Shown one piece after another: positions 1 to 8,038 of a stretch of 17,119 bases of DNA; within the stretch, counting starts at the first letter, position 1; the number at the start of each line of letters is the position of its first letter. The translations under genes and the position numbers were made by a program. The DNA is from an uncultured Clostridia bacterium (lineage in GTDB: Bacteria > Bacillota_A > Clostridia > TANB77 > CAG-508). The notes under the pieces were generated by a model, which was given only the letters and a program-made list of their open reading frames with translations, did not search any database and was not told the DNA's origin. The DNA lies in the NCBI GenBank assembly GCA_947629855.1, contig CANRFI010000025.1:1-17119 (forward strand), given 5' to 3'.

Positions 1-238
1 TACTTAATAGATAAAACAGAAAAAGATTATAATACAAGATTAAAAGTAGAAAAAGAAATAGCAATAAAAGAACGGAATGAAAGAACGGAATGGAAAAGCG
101 GAATAAAAGAGCGGAATAATGCAAAATAAAAAAGAAACAGTAAAAAAACTATTAGAATTACAAATATCTATTGATAAAATAGAACAAATAACAGAATTAA
201 CAAAAGAAGAAATAGAAGAAATAATTAAAAAAGAATAA
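1..238 (+). CDS. C-terminal part of Rpn-family (PD-(D/E)XK) nuclease/transposase-like protein, read through four CGGA +1 sites
   Basis: The gene is cut by the left edge, so only about 77 C-terminal residues are visible and no catalytic nuclease residues can be seen. Frame 1 opens with YLIDKTEKDYNTRLKVEKE. It then needs a +1 step at each of four closely spaced CGGA sites (C73, C86, C99, C112), each read as Gly. This gives a helical stretch KEGMKEGMEKGIKEGI, then a tail ending in a helix-turn-helix-like TELTKEEIEEIIKKE and TAA at 236-238. Repeated E/K-G-[MI] turns followed by an LxxxLTxEEIExL-like end are typical of the C-terminus of Rpn/PD-(D/E)XK transposase-like proteins, which are linked to DNA recombination and phage defence. 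Without the shifts the frame ends at TAA 127-129, and stopping after one or two shifts also hits TAA at once (104-106 or 117-119). Family assignment is by pattern only; a decayed pseudogene is the main alternative. Confidence 0.6.
73..76 (+). other. CGGA +1 recoding site 1 (Gly)
   Basis: In-frame CGG followed by A, after a GAA codon. Skipping C73 gives Gly and continues KEG-MKE. This is the first of four tandem sites in the rpn-like gene. Confidence 0.75.
86..89 (+). other. CGGA +1 recoding site 2 (Gly)
   Basis: In the frame reached after site 1, this is again an in-frame CGG followed by A, after GAA. Skipping C86 gives MKE-G-MEK. Failure to shift would terminate at 104-106. Confidence 0.75.
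99..102 (+). other. CGGA +1 recoding site 3 (Gly)
   Basis: In the frame reached after site 2, CGG follows AAG. Skipping C99 gives MEK-G-IKE. Failure to shift would terminate at 117-119. Confidence 0.75.
112..115 (+). other. CGGA +1 recoding site 4 (Gly)
   Basis: In the frame reached after site 3, CGG follows GAG. Skipping C112 gives IKE-G-IMQNKKE and opens the frame to the natural end at 238. Confidence 0.75.
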
Positions 239-246
239 AATCTAAG

Positions 247-285
247 AAAAGATATTTACAAACAAACTGTAAATATCTTTTTTTA
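247..285. terminator. Bidirectional intrinsic terminator between convergent genes
   Basis: A perfect 14-bp inverted repeat (247-260 pairing with 268-281, 7-nt loop) carries A-runs on the left and T-runs on the right, so it can end transcription in both directions. It lies 8 nt past the rpn-like stop and just beyond the stop of the minus-strand carboxypeptidase gene. Confidence 0.85.
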
Positions 286-287
286 TT

Positions 288-1553
288 TCAGTACAAAAAA
301 GTTTCTAACTCCTCAGAATAATACTTAAATAACCTATACATATAATCAAAAATATTGTTTTTTCTTATATATGAATTAGAAAGTATATCTAATTTTAAAA
401 TATTATCCTCTTTAGAAGAAACAATTAAATTACCGAGGCATTCTTCTTTATTCAAAGGGGCAGATATATAAGAACAAAGATTTATATTTGCTTTTATATC
501 ATGTATAAGATCTTTTTTGATAGCAATTAAAGGCATTTTATCAATAGAAGAATCAAATTTAATATCAACATTATTTGAAACTCCTTTATTTACAAAAAAA
601 TAATTAGTATTAGTTTTTTTCCAATTATCTAAAAAATTAACTGCAAAATCTTTTATATTAAAATACTCAAAATTTTTAAAAGTATATTCAATCAACTTAA
701 TACTATCTTTTGTCCTAAAGCTCTTAGTATCAGCTCCTAAAACAACGCAAATAATATCCATATTTCCTCTTTTACAGCTAGTTACTAAACAACGGTTAGC
801 TCCATTTGTAAAACCAGTTTTAACACCATATACACCATTTAAATTTCCTAATAATTCATTAGTATTAGATAAAAGTTTTGGATAGCCATTAATTGTTACT
901 GTATAATTTTTAGTTCCTACTATGTTTAAAAAAGTAGAATTTTTTAAAGCATAATCTGTGAGTATTGCAAGTTCATAGGCTGTTGTATAATGATTGTCAG
1001 AATCTAGTCCATGAGGAGATTCAAAATTAGTATTAGAAAGACCTAAATCCTTTGCTTTTTTATTCATTAGTTTTGCAAATTCAGGAATATCACCAGATAC
1101 AGCTTCTGCCAAAGCGACTGCTGCATCATTTCCAGAACGCATTAATAAACCATACAATAAATCTCTAACTGTAATTTTATCACCAGTCTTAAGTCCAAGT
1201 CTAGAACCACCAGTGTTAGCGGCTTTTTTTGATACTTCAATTGTTTTATCCAAAGAAATATTTTCAAGCACAACAGTTGCAGTCATTATCTTTGTTGTAG
1301 AAGCCATTTTTACTTTGCTTTTTTCATTCTTACCATATAAAATTTGTTTAGTTTTTCTATCTAAAACAGCACAAGAACGAGAATTTAAATTTAAATTATT
1401 AGAATCAATATTACTAGAAGTTTCTAATGCAATATCTTGTATTTCACTTGCAATATCTAAATTTTCATCATCTTCATCAATATCATCACAATATGAGGGT
1501 TTAGATGTAAAAACACAAAAACAAATAAGTAATATTAGGAAAAATTTTTTCAT
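288..1553 (-). CDS. D-alanyl-D-alanine carboxypeptidase (peptidase S11, penicillin-binding protein 5 family)
   Basis: Serine DD-carboxypeptidase that removes the terminal D-Ala from peptidoglycan stem peptides outside the membrane. The 421-residue protein starts with a signal peptide (MKKFFLILLICFCVF, cleavage near residue 20), then an acidic linker. The catalytic domain has all three S11 motifs: S85-T-T-K88 with the nucleophile serine, S140-G-N142, and K245-T-G247. A less conserved C-terminal segment (about residues 300-421) corresponds to the usual PBP5 beta domain and ends in an aromatic, possibly membrane-associated helix. The start at 1553 is supported by an AGGTG ribosome site (complement of 1561-1565) 7 nt upstream. 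Sporulating Firmicutes have vegetative (DacA) and sporulation (DacB, DacF) versions; I cannot tell which this is. The gene is convergent with the rpn-like gene and divergent from the adhesin. It contains no in-frame CGG codon. Confidence 0.93.
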   Translation of the reverse strand: MKKFFLILLICFCVFTSKPSYCDDIDEDDENLDIASEIQDIALETSSNIDSNNLNLNSRSCAVLDRKTKQILYGKNEKSKVKMASTTKIMTATVVLENISLDKTIEVSKKAANTGGSRLGLKTGDKITVRDLLYGLLMRSGNDAAVALAEAVSGDIPEFAKLMNKKAKDLGLSNTNFESPHGLDSDNHYTTAYELAILTDYALKNSTFLNIVGTKNYTVTINGYPKLLSNTNELLGNLNGVYGVKTGFTNGANRCLVTSCKRGNMDIICVVLGADTKSFRTKDSIKLIEYTFKNFEYFNIKDFAVNFLDNWKKTNTNYFFVNKGVSNNVDIKFDSSIDKMPLIAIKKDLIHDIKANINLCSYISAPLNKEECLGNLIVSSKEDNILKLDILSNSYIRKNNIFDYMYRLFKYYSEELETFLY

Positions 1554-1666
1554 ATTTTATCACCTATAAAAATATATTTTGTGAAAGGAAATAATATGAA
1601 TTTTAAGTTGATAATTCGTAAACAGCTACGGACATACAGAAAAATAAATTTAATTTACGTAAAGTA

Positions 1667-1695
1667 TTGATTTTGTTTTAAAAATGTAATATAAT
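1667..1695 (+). promoter_or_regulatory. Sigma-A-type promoter, distal, upstream of adhesin gene
   Basis: TTGATT (1667-1672), a 17-nt spacer, then a perfect TATAAT (1690-1695). A transcript from here would carry a leader of about 170 nt before the adhesin start. Confidence 0.55.
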
Positions 1696-1797
1696 TGTAA
1701 TGTAGGGGCTTTTTTTATTATGACATTTTCAAATTATACTTCCGTAAGGAAAAAACAAACGAAAAAAAATCTCTCAAAATAATAAAAAAAAAACCTA

Positions 1798-1825
1798 TTG
1801 ACTTAAAGATAAAAAAGTGTAAAAT
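1798..1825 (+). promoter_or_regulatory. Sigma-A-type promoter, proximal, upstream of adhesin gene
   Basis: TTGACT (1798-1803), a 16-nt spacer, then TAAAAT (1820-1825). It lies about 50 nt before the ATG at 1876, which has an AAGGAGAG ribosome site at 1862-1869. Confidence 0.6.
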
Positions 1826-1875
1826 AAGTATGTAAAAGGATAAAATTTAAAATTAAATTAAAAGGAGAGAAAAAA

Positions 1876-4800
1876 ATGAACTTGAAAAAAAATCTAGTAA
1901 AAATAATTGCAATTATCCTATTTGCTATTTTTGCAATAGCACCAGCAAAAGAGATATATGCAACAGAGCAAAGTCCAGCAGTATGGATGGGACTTGTTCC
2001 ATTAATGACACATTCTCAACCAAATTTAGGATATTCTATTAATAAACCTGGTGAGGACGGTGCAGCTCAAATCTGGAATATTGTAAAATATCAATCAGCA
2101 GAGGCATCTGAATATACAGATGCAAATATTTATTGCGTAAAAGCAGGGGTTGGATTTACAAGTGCTTCTAGACAACACGATGGAAATAAAAAAGCATCTT
2201 ATGATCGTTACTATGATATGAAAACTGAAAGAACAAATATTGCACAACAAAATACTGTATTAAGTGAATTAGTATCAAAAACAATTACAGAAAGCAATTT
2301 ACAATACAGTAGATATAATGCGTTATTAGCACTTCTAGATAGATTGTATTTACCAGGAGAGTCAACAGAGAATGAAAGAAAAGAATTAATTTACAAAGTT
2401 CTTCAAAAAACAAAGACTGATGAAACCTATAATTCAAAACTTGAAAATATGGCAGGAGCATTTGATTTGCCACCAGAAGTTGAAAGGGATTTAGGAACTT
2501 TCTTAGAAAGCGGTTCTCCTACTCAATATAGTTTAACAGAATATGCTTTAACAGAAGATGATATAAATGCTGTTCAACAAGCCGCAATTTGGTATTTTAC
2601 AAATCATGGTGAAGAAAGTGGAAAATATGATAAAACTGACAACAATTCTTGGCTTTATTATAGTCAAGATGGTGTAGATTCAAATTATAATAATTTATCA
2701 AATTATAAACCAAAGGGACTTGGAGATGTAGATGTTGGCCCAGTAAGAAATTATCAAGCAGAAGTACTATACAAATACTTAATCCAAGAAGCAAAAACAA
2801 ATGCAAGTTCTTATGCAGAATCAAGTTCAGCATTAGGATCTCCTATAAAAGTAAATAAAAAGACTTTAACTGCACAAACAGACGGTTCAAATTATATTGT
2901 AGGACCACTTAATATAGAACAAGTAAATTCTAGAGAATATACAATAGAATTAAAAGTAACAAATGGAAGTTCACAAGTAAATTATACATTATTAAATGGA
3001 AGTAAACAACAAGCAGAATCATTAAAAAGCTTAGTAGGAAAAGGAGACTTTTATATAAGAGTTCCAGCAAACCAAGCTGATGATTTATCAATTACAATAA
3101 ACACAAGCTATAATCAAAATAAAATGAAGTTATGGGCTTCTAATACAAATGATCAAGAACAACCATTAGTAGAAGTAAATAGAGTAAATGTACCAGATAC
3201 AGTTGTATTAAAATTACAAGTTGAAAAACCATTTGACTTAGCACTAAGAAAATATATTACAGAAATAAATGGTAAATCTTTAACTGAATTAGGAAAAGCT
3301 TCTAGAGTTCCTGTTATTAATAATGGAACAATTAGTACAAATAATACCGCAACATATAATCACAAAAAAGATCCAGTAATAATTTCAACAAACGATATAG
3401 TAACATACTCAATTACAATTTATAATGAAGGTCAAAAAGCTGGACGAGCAACAAAAATTGTAGATCAACTACCAACAGGTTTAATATTCGATAGTGTAAA
3501 AAGTGGAAAATTTGTCAAAGATACTTATGACCCAGGTACTAATAAATTAACATTAAAGAGAGCAGATGGAAATCAAGATAATTTAGACGCATATAATGGT
3601 AGTGATTTAAAAAGTGAAACAATTGAAATAAAATGTAAAGTAACAGCAACACCTGATACAAAAGCTCAAAAAATCTTAACAAATGTTGCCTGGATTGCAG
3701 AAGAAGTTGATGCAACAGTAGGTACGCCAATTGTAAATGATACTGGAGCAGATATAGACTCTGAACCAGGAACAACTCCAAAAATAAATAATGCAGATGT
3801 AAATAAAGACAATATGACAAACTATACAGGAAATGGAAACAAAAATGACTTAACTGATTCAGGATTTTATTATAAAGGACAACAAGATGATGATGACTTT
3901 GAAAAATTAGTGTTATTACCAGAAACATTTGACTTAAAATTAATTAAATTTATAACAGAAGTAAATGGAGAAGCAACTAACAATAGAGTTGAAAATGTAG
4001 ATGTAAGTAAATTAAATACTTTAGATGCAAATGGAAATATGGTAACAACAGCAAAATATACTCTAGAGAAAAATCCAGTAGCAGTTGCAAAAGGTGATAT
4101 AGTTACATATACATTTAGAATATATAATGAAGGAACAATTGACGGATATGCTGAAGAAATTACAGAAGATGTTCCAGATGGACTAGAATTTGTTTGGTCA
4201 GATAAAACAGATAATGAATTAGATGAAGATACAACATTTACAGAAAGAGAAAAAGAAGCTATTAAATTAAATCAAAATAATTTATGGGGTTCATTTAAAT
4301 ATGATGCTCCAGGAGGAAAGATTATCCAAGTTTCTTCTAACTATCTATCAAGATCAGTTAATCAAGAAGGAAACTTAATCCAAGCATTTGGAAGAAATGA
4401 TGATGGAACAAAAACAACAAGTGATATTCATTATAAAGAATTAAAAGTAGCTTTCAAAGTAGTATCTGATGATGTTCCTGGAACTATAATCAGAAACGAA
4501 GCAGAAATTTCTGAAGATGCAGATTCAAACGGAAAACCTATAGATGATAGAGATTCTGACACAGAACAATGGAAAAAGAATCCAAGTGATGAATATTATG
4601 ATGAAGATAAAAAATGGCCTGTATATGGCGAAGATGATGAAGATTACGATAATATTGTTTTAAAAGCATTCGATTTAAGCTTAAGAAAATTTATTATAGC
4701 AGTAAGTGATGATGAAACAATAAGTGAAAATGAATATTTAAAAAATTCAGATGGCTCTTATTTACGAGCACCAAAAGTAGACACATCTAAATTAAATGCA

Positions 4801-6663
4801 ACAGACGAAAACGGAAAAATGATAACAACAGCTACATACAATCATCCAAAAACACCAGTAGAAGTAGAAAAAGGTGATTTAGTTATATATATGTTAAGAG
4901 TATATAATGAAGGTGATGTTGATGGATATGCAGCAGAAATTAAAGATCACTTACCACCATATTTAGAATTTGTAGACAACTCTTACAACAGACAATATGG
5001 ATGGATTGCATCAGAAGATGGAAGAACAGTAACAACAAAATACTTAGAAAATGAAATAATAACAAAAGCAGTAAAAAATGCTAATGGATATACACTATCT
5101 TACAAAGAAGTACCAATTATGTGTAAAGTAACAGATGAAGCAAAAGCAGATGAACCAATAACTAATATTGCTGATATTACTAAGTACTTAGATGAAAATA
5201 AAGAATCAGCAAAAGATAGAGATTCTGAAGAGAACAATGTAGTACTTCCATCAGATGAGAACCTACCTGAATATAAAGATGACGAAACAGGATCATATGT
5301 ACCAGGTCAAGAAGATGATGATGACTTTGAGAAAGTAGTAATCAAACCATTTGATTTAGCTTTAAGAAAATTCATTACAAAAATAGAAGATAGAGTAGTT
5401 GATTCACGTATACCACAGGTAAATTATGACAAAGAAAATGATCAAATTACTTATGAACATGGAAAAGATCCTCTAACAGTAGTAAGTGGAAATGTAGTAG
5501 AATATACAATTAGGATATTTAATGAAGGGGCACGAAATGGATATGCTGCTCAAGTATTAGATGATATTCCAGATGGATTAGTATTTTTACCAGATAATGC
5601 AACAAATACAGAATATAGATGGACAATGTACAGAAAACTAAAAGATGGAGAAACAGCAACAGGAGAAGTTATCACACAAGATGATGAAAAATACATAAAA
5701 ACAACTAACCCAGAAGAAGCAGAAGTAATTGTAACAGACTATTTATCAAAAGAACAAGGCGAAGATAGAATGAAAAACAATACAGATATTACTGAAAATC
5801 CAAACTTATTAAAAGCATTTAATAAAAATGCAGAAATTTCTGATACTAACCCAGACTTTAAAGATGTAAAAGTAGCCTTTAGAGTAGTAGAACCAAATTC
5901 ATCTGATAGAGTTATCGTAAACTCAGCACAAATTTCAGAAGATACAGATGAACATGGAAATGACGTTGATGATGAAGATTCAGAGCCAGGTAAATGGAAT
6001 GAAGGAGAAGACGATCAAGATAAAGAATACATTGAATTAAGAGAATTCGACTTAGCTTTAAGAAAATGGGTAACACAAGCAATTGTAATTGACAATGGAA
6101 AACAAACTGTTACACAAACAGGACATAAACCATATGATGACCCAGAACAAGTTGTAAAAGTAGAAATTGTACAAAGTAGATTAAATAAAGTAACTGTTAA
6201 GTTCAGATATTCAATCAGAGTAATTAATGAAGGTGACATAGAAGGATATGCAAAAGAAGTAACAGACTATGTACCAAAAGGATTGAAATTTGTAGCAGCA
6301 GACAACCCAGGTTGGAAGGATGAAGGAAACAATATAATATCTACAAGATTATTAGAAAATAAATTATTAAAACCAGGAGAATATGCAGATGTAGAAGTTG
6401 TACTTACCTGGATAAATGGTGAATGTGGATTAGGTACAGTAATGACAAACAAAGCAGAAATATCAGAAGATGATAATCCATATGATGTACCAGATAAAGA
6501 TTCAACTCCAGATAATAAAAAAGACGGAGAAGATGATATTGATGATGCACCAGTTATTTTATCAATTAAAACAGGACAAATAAAGATATACTTTACATTA
6601 GGATTTATAATTTTACTTACAACAGCAGCAGGAATTGTTTTAATTAAAAAATATGTATTATAA
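1876..6663 (+). CDS. Giant surface adhesin: thioester domain plus five DUF11-like repeats, C-terminal membrane anchor
   Basis: Predicted cell-surface protein of 1595 residues. A signal peptide (about 1-30, ending near IYAT) is followed by a region resembling Gram-positive thioester domains: IYC with Cys87, and VQQAAIW with Gln234/Gln235. In that family Cys and Gln form an internal thioester that can bond covalently to host ligands. Five repeats follow, each opening with a version of FDLALRKFI (near residues 453, 685, 932, 1159 and 1391) and containing an I/V-x-NEG strand such as RIYNEG, then VPDGLEF. The conserved Lys (K459, K691, K938, K1165, K1397) and Asn are candidates for intramolecular isopeptide bonds, as in related DUF11/pilin-like modules (inference). 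Repeats are separated by Asp/Glu-rich linkers. The end is a single membrane helix (about 1571-1590) with KK and a short tail; no LPxTG sortase motif is seen. It is monocistronic: own promoters upstream and a strong terminator downstream. It contains no in-frame CGG. Confidence 0.85.
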   Translation: MNLKKNLVKIIAIILFAIFAIAPAKEIYATEQSPAVWMGLVPLMTHSQPNLGYSINKPGEDGAAQIWNIVKYQSAEASEYTDANIYCVKAGVGFTSASRQHDGNKKASYDRYYDMKTERTNIAQQNTVLSELVSKTITESNLQYSRYNALLALLDRLYLPGESTENERKELIYKVLQKTKTDETYNSKLENMAGAFDLPPEVERDLGTFLESGSPTQYSLTEYALTEDDINAVQQAAIWYFTNHGEESGKYDKTDNNSWLYYSQDGVDSNYNNLSNYKPKGLGDVDVGPVRNYQAEVLYKYLIQEAKTNASSYAESSSALGSPIKVNKKTLTAQTDGSNYIVGPLNIEQVNSREYTIELKVTNGSSQVNYTLLNGSKQQAESLKSLVGKGDFYIRVPANQADDLSITINTSYNQNKMKLWASNTNDQEQPLVEVNRVNVPDTVVLKLQVEKPFDLALRKYITEINGKSLTELGKASRVPVINNGTISTNNTATYNHKKDPVIISTNDIVTYSITIYNEGQKAGRATKIVDQLPTGLIFDSVKSGKFVKDTYDPGTNKLTLKRADGNQDNLDAYNGSDLKSETIEIKCKVTATPDTKAQKILTNVAWIAEEVDATVGTPIVNDTGADIDSEPGTTPKINNADVNKDNMTNYTGNGNKNDLTDSGFYYKGQQDDDDFEKLVLLPETFDLKLIKFITEVNGEATNNRVENVDVSKLNTLDANGNMVTTAKYTLEKNPVAVAKGDIVTYTFRIYNEGTIDGYAEEITEDVPDGLEFVWSDKTDNELDEDTTFTEREKEAIKLNQNNLWGSFKYDAPGGKIIQVSSNYLSRSVNQEGNLIQAFGRNDDGTKTTSDIHYKELKVAFKVVSDDVPGTIIRNEAEISEDADSNGKPIDDRDSDTEQWKKNPSDEYYDEDKKWPVYGEDDEDYDNIVLKAFDLSLRKFIIAVSDDETISENEYLKNSDGSYLRAPKVDTSKLNATDENGKMITTATYNHPKTPVEVEKGDLVIYMLRVYNEGDVDGYAAEIKDHLPPYLEFVDNSYNRQYGWIASEDGRTVTTKYLENEIITKAVKNANGYTLSYKEVPIMCKVTDEAKADEPITNIADITKYLDENKESAKDRDSEENNVVLPSDENLPEYKDDETGSYVPGQEDDDDFEKVVIKPFDLALRKFITKIEDRVVDSRIPQVNYDKENDQITYEHGKDPLTVVSGNVVEYTIRIFNEGARNGYAAQVLDDIPDGLVFLPDNATNTEYRWTMYRKLKDGETATGEVITQDDEKYIKTTNPEEAEVIVTDYLSKEQGEDRMKNNTDITENPNLLKAFNKNAEISDTNPDFKDVKVAFRVVEPNSSDRVIVNSAQISEDTDEHGNDVDDEDSEPGKWNEGEDDQDKEYIELREFDLALRKWVTQAIVIDNGKQTVTQTGHKPYDDPEQVVKVEIVQSRLNKVTVKFRYSIRVINEGDIEGYAKEVTDYVPKGLKFVAADNPGWKDEGNNIISTRLLENKLLKPGEYADVEVVLTWINGECGLGTVMTNKAEISEDDNPYDVPDKDSTPDNKKDGEDDIDDAPVILSIKTGQIKIYFTLGFIILLTTAAGIVLIKKYVL

Positions 6664-6673
6664 TAAAAAAAGG

Positions 6674-6708
6674 GGATTATGAGAATAAGTTCTCATAATC
6701 CTTTTTTA
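6674..6708 (+). terminator. Intrinsic terminator of the adhesin gene
   Basis: A perfect 11-bp stem (6674-6684 with 6691-6701, 6-nt loop) is followed by a T-run, 10 nt after the adhesin stop codon. Confidence 0.9.
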
Positions 6709-6721
6709 TTTTTCAAAAATG

Positions 6722-6750
6722 TTGCAAAAAAAAACAAAGTATAGTAAAAT
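6722..6750 (+). promoter_or_regulatory. Sigma-A-type promoter of the 6783-10894 gene cluster
   Basis: TTGCAA (6722-6727), a 17-nt spacer and TAAAAT (6745-6750), just after the adhesin terminator and 32 nt before the ATG of the PLP-enzyme gene. Confidence 0.6.
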
Positions 6751-6782
6751 AAAAATGCAAGCAAGAAAAAGAGGTAAAATTG

Positions 6783-8019
6783 ATGGAGCAAAATATAGAA
6801 AAACTATCAAATGAAGTTGAACAAGAAATAAAACCTATATTAGAAGAAGTTGACAAAATATGCGAAAAAAACAGCCAAAAAGTATTGAAAGCATTTCAAG
6901 AATGTAAATTACAAGAAGTACATTTAAATTCTGCAACTGGATATGGAATTGACGAACCAGGTAGAAACAAAATAGAAGAAATATATAGTCATATATTCAA
7001 AGCAGAGGACAGCCTAGTAAGAGCACAATTCATATCTGGGACACATGCTTTAGCAATTACATTATCTGCTATTCTTCATCCAAATGACACAATGCTTAGC
7101 ATTACAGGTGAACCATATGATACATTACAAACAGTAATTGGAATAGGAAAAGAAGAAAGTAACAGTTCTTTAAAGTCATATGGAATTAAATACGAACAGA
7201 TTAATTTAGTAGAAAATGAATTTGACATCTCAAAAATACAAGAAAGATTATCAAAAAATGATATAAAACTTGTAGAAATTCAAAGATCAAGAGGATATTC
7301 TACTAGAAAAAGTCTTACAATAGAAAAAATAGAAGAGGCAATAAAATCAATTAGAAAAGTAAATAAAGATGTAATTATTATGGTAGATAATTGCTATGGT
7401 GAATTTGTAGAAGAAAAAGAACCAATAGAAGTAGGAGCAGATATTACAGTTCGGATCTTTAATGAAGAACCTAGGAGCTGGAATTGCAACATCAGGAGCT
7501 TACATTGTTGGAAGAAAAGATTTAATAAATTTATGTGCTGAAAGATTAACCGCGCCAGGGATTGGAAAAGAAATAGGACCATCTTTAAATCAAAACACAC
7601 TATTTTTAAAAGGACTATTTTTTGCACCAAGTGTTGTAGCAAGTAGTGTAAAGACAGCAATTTTTGCAAGTAGAATATTAGAAAGATTAGGTTATCTTGT
7701 AGAACCAAAATTTAATGAAAAAAGAGCAGACATTGTGCAAACAATTCACCTAAATGAAGAAGAAAAATTAGTCAAATTTTGCCAAGGAATACAAAGTGGT
7801 TCACCAATTGATTCAGATGTTATTCCATATCCGGGAAAAATGGGTGGATATGATGATAAAGTTATTATGGCAGCAGGAACATTTACACAAGGTTCGACAA
7901 TAGAACTTAGTTGTGATGGACCGTTAAGAGAACCATATATTGCATATTTACAAGGTGGACTTACATATGAATATGGAAAATTGGGTATATTAAAAGCAAT
8001 AAAATATATACAAATGTAA
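6783..8019 (+). CDS. ynbB: Methionine gamma-lyase-family PLP enzyme (YnbB / 'aluminium resistance' family), requires one CGGA +1 shift
   Basis: PLP-dependent fold-type I enzyme of the family annotated as methionine gamma-lyase-like or aluminium resistance protein; its true substrate is poorly known. ATG 6783 is preferred over TTG 6780 because GAGGT lies 7 nt upstream. The first frame reads 223 codons: GYGIDEPGR, the AQFISGTHALA cofactor-binding segment, QRSRGYSTRKSL, and MVDNCYGEFVE with the PLP-pyridine Asp. At codon 224 it meets CGG-A (C7452). Reading CGGA as Gly continues VGSLMKNLGAGIATSGAYIVG, which holds the Schiff-base Lys228, and runs to TAA 8017-8019. The total is 411 residues, the normal family length. 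Without the shift the protein stops at 7541 after 252 residues and lacks the catalytic lysine. The downstream part has no ribosome site of its own. It is the first gene of a tight cluster; the next starts 19 nt downstream. Confidence 0.85.
7452..7455 (+). other. CGGA +1 recoding site 5 (Gly224 of the PLP enzyme)
   Basis: In-frame CGG-A after a GTT codon. Skipping C7452 restores ITV-G-SLMKNLG, four residues before the PLP lysine. Confidence 0.85.
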
Positions 8020-8038
8020 AAAGGAAGGGAGATAAAAA

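Larger units (their letters stand above)
1554..1875. other. 322-bp divergent intergenic region
   Basis: AT-rich gap between the divergent carboxypeptidase and adhesin genes. It holds the ribosome site of the former, two sigma-A-like promoters facing the adhesin (annotated separately) and a tiny TTCC-GTAA-GGAA hairpin (1740-1751). I see no open reading frame and no known riboswitch. No clear promoter for the minus-strand gene was found. An out-of-gene CGGA lies at 1629-1632. Confidence 0.6.

Noticed and set aside
1213..1569. Plus-strand ORF of 118 residues
   Set aside because: It lies antisense within the carboxypeptidase signal and catalytic region and has no recognisable features.
1629..1632. 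CGGA at 1629 as another shift site
   Set aside because: It lies outside any coding region.
1740..1751. Hairpin TTCC-GTAA-GGAA as a riboswitch or ncRNA
   Set aside because: Only four base pairs with a GNRA-like loop and no wider conserved structure visible.
7462..8019. Separate gene starting at ATG 7462
   Set aside because: It has no ribosome site, begins in the middle of the conserved PLP-lysine segment, and is the direct continuation of the upstream enzyme.
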